5,895 nucleotides of DNA from Bacillota bacterium (lineage in GTDB: Bacteria; Bacillota; Clostridia; Lachnospirales; Lachnospiraceae): contig JAEYWQ010000194.1 of NCBI GenBank assembly GCA_023428885.1, forward strand, positions 1-5,895, in the 5' to 3' direction. Both the position numbers and the translations under genes were made by a program. Below are positions 5,313 through 5,895 of this stretch, piece after piece (the stretch's first letter is position 1; the number at the start of each line of letters is the position of its first letter). Under the pieces are notes generated by a model. It had not been told where the DNA came from and did not search any database. It worked only from the letters and a program-made list of their open reading frames with translations.

Positions 5313-5489
5313 GGGAGAAAGTAAAGTATACCTATACCAGATTTATGAGCTCGATAGTGTCTGCTAAGCACTTTGTTCTTTGATATAATTTATTCTCTCT
5401 GTGAATATAATATAAAAACTTTGTTAATCTATTTCATAGAAATAGTTTGACATGTTTAGAGATAACTTCACTGTTTTTTTTGAATTATT
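5313..5489. other. AT-rich spacer, no gene seen
   Basis: No open frame with a ribosome binding site is visible on either strand. An extended -10 look-alike (TG-A-TATAAT, 5381-5389) lacks a -35. A short perfect dyad, CTATTTC/GAAATAG (5429-5435 and 5439-5445, loop ATA), has no T-run after it. A perfect TTGACA (5447-5452) has no -10 at the right distance. If the upstream -10 is used, about 180 bases would be leader of the CNNM gene, but I recognise no known riboswitch in it. Confidence 0.45.
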
Positions 5490-5530
5490 AATCAAATTTT
5501 AAGAGAGTAAATTTGATTTGTTTGATTTGA
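5490..5530. repeat. Inverted and tandem repeats over the CNNM promoter
   Basis: AATCAAATTT (5490-5499) and AAATTTGATT (5509-5518) form a perfect 10-bp inverted repeat with a 9-base gap. TTTGATTTG occurs twice in direct tandem (5512-5520 and 5521-5529). The right arm of the dyad contains the -35 hexamer, so this is a reasonable repressor-operator candidate. There is no GC clamp, so it is a poor terminator. Confidence 0.5.
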
Positions 5531-5541
5531 TGTGTTATAAT
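5513..5541 (+). promoter_or_regulatory. Strong promoter of the CNNM/CorC gene
   Basis: TTGATT (5513-5518), a 17-bp spacer and TATAAT (5536-5541) preceded by TG at 5533-5534 make an almost ideal sigma-A promoter with extended -10. Transcription would start near 5548, about 25 bases before the gene. Confidence 0.8.
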
Positions 5542-5571
5542 ATAAGCTATTAAAAAAAATGGAGGATTTTA

Positions 5572-5895
5572 TTGAATATGGACGACCCTGACCCTGATGC
5601 GAGTAATTTATTGATGCAATTAGTGATACTGCTGATTTTAACCTTGGTGAATGCCTTTTTTGCAGGCGCTGAGATGGCACTGGTATCCGTTAATAAAAGT
5701 AAGATGACAATGCTTGCAGAGAATGGAAAGAAAAAAGCGCAATTGATTTTAAAGATTATGAATGAGCCAACGAAATTTCTTTCGACGATTCAGGTAGCAA
5801 TTACCTTATCGGGCTTTTTTGCCAGCGCGACTGCAGCGACAGGTATTTCTGAAAAGTTGGCCGTAGCACTTGAAGGTTTTAATATACCTTATACC
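5572..5895 (+). CDS. CNNM/CorC (HlyC-like) membrane protein, N-terminal part
   Basis: An open frame runs off the window edge after 108 codons. GGAGG at 5561-5565 is 6 bases from TTG5572 and 12 from the in-frame ATG5578; I favour TTG, but either is possible. After a short acidic leader (DDPDPDAS), a membrane segment runs into NAFFAGAEMALVSVNKSK, then a basic LAENGKKKA stretch, then EPTKFLSTIQVAITLSGFF. These are the characteristic opening motifs of the CNNM (DUF21) transmembrane domain of the UPF0053/CorC-HlyC-TlyC family. Full-length members continue with a CBS-domain pair and a CorC/HlyC C-terminal domain (about 420-450 residues), which lie beyond the window. The family is linked to magnesium and other divalent cation efflux; the 'hemolysin' name is historical. 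It has its own promoter and appears unrelated to the signalling genes upstream. Confidence 0.9.
   Translation, partial: MNMDDPDPDASNLLMQLVILLILTLVNAFFAGAEMALVSVNKSKMTMLAENGKKKAQLILKIMNEPTKFLSTIQVAITLSGFFASATAATGISEKLAVALEGFNIPYT

Noticed and set aside
5384..5452. TATAAT at 5384-5389 and TTGACA at 5447-5452 as one promoter
   Set aside because: The order is reversed (-10 upstream of -35), and neither has a partner at proper spacing.
5492..5680. 62-codon minus-strand open frame over the CNNM start
   Set aside because: It overlaps a strong plus-strand promoter, ribosome binding site and the clear CNNM N-terminus; no recognisable product.

Overview
The window looks like a low-GC, Gram-positive Clostridia chromosome, most likely from the Lachnospiraceae or a close relative. 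The grounds are strong AT bias, strong GGAGG-type ribosome binding sites, TTG/GTG starts, extended -10 promoters, and the gene families present: a clostridial AgrB/AgrD pair, DUF5317, GGDEF-HD-GYP, REC-CheX and CNNM. Species cannot be assigned from sequence alone. All supported genes are on the + strand.

Region 1 (180-2101) is an agr-type peptide-signalling cassette. It opens with a DUF5317-like membrane protein (180-722). Next is a 163-residue membrane protein that resembles only the sensor half of an AgrC-type histidine kinase (747-1238). An AgrB-family cysteine protease (1201-1860) overlaps it by 38 bases. A 42-residue AgrD-type cyclic thiolactone pro-peptide follows (1931-2059). It is short enough to be missed by automatic gene calling, has the best ribosome binding site of the cluster, and sits just downstream of an 8-bp dyad. 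A terminator hairpin (2068-2101) closes the cassette. No kinase domain and no LytTR-type response regulator is present in the window.

Region 2 (2131-5312) holds c-di-GMP and chemotaxis-type signalling. Starting at a TTG codon only 71 bases after agrD is a six-TM protein with an intact GGDEF cyclase (including its I-site) and an intact HD-GYP phosphodiesterase. It has no obvious promoter of its own. After a 150-base spacer with an extended -10 promoter come a REC-CheX fusion and an overlapping stand-alone CheX, closed by a near-perfect intrinsic terminator.

Region 3 (5313-5895) is an AT-rich spacer leading, through a very good promoter overlapped by a 10-bp inverted repeat and a tandem 9-mer, into the first 108 codons of a CNNM/CorC (HlyC-like) membrane protein cut by the window edge.

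The main hypothesis is that a cyclic peptide signal made by AgrB/AgrD is linked to c-di-GMP turnover by the adjacent GGDEF-HD-GYP membrane enzyme. This would happen either by direct sensing through its TM domain or with help from the kinase-less AgrC-like protein. This is inferred from gene order only.
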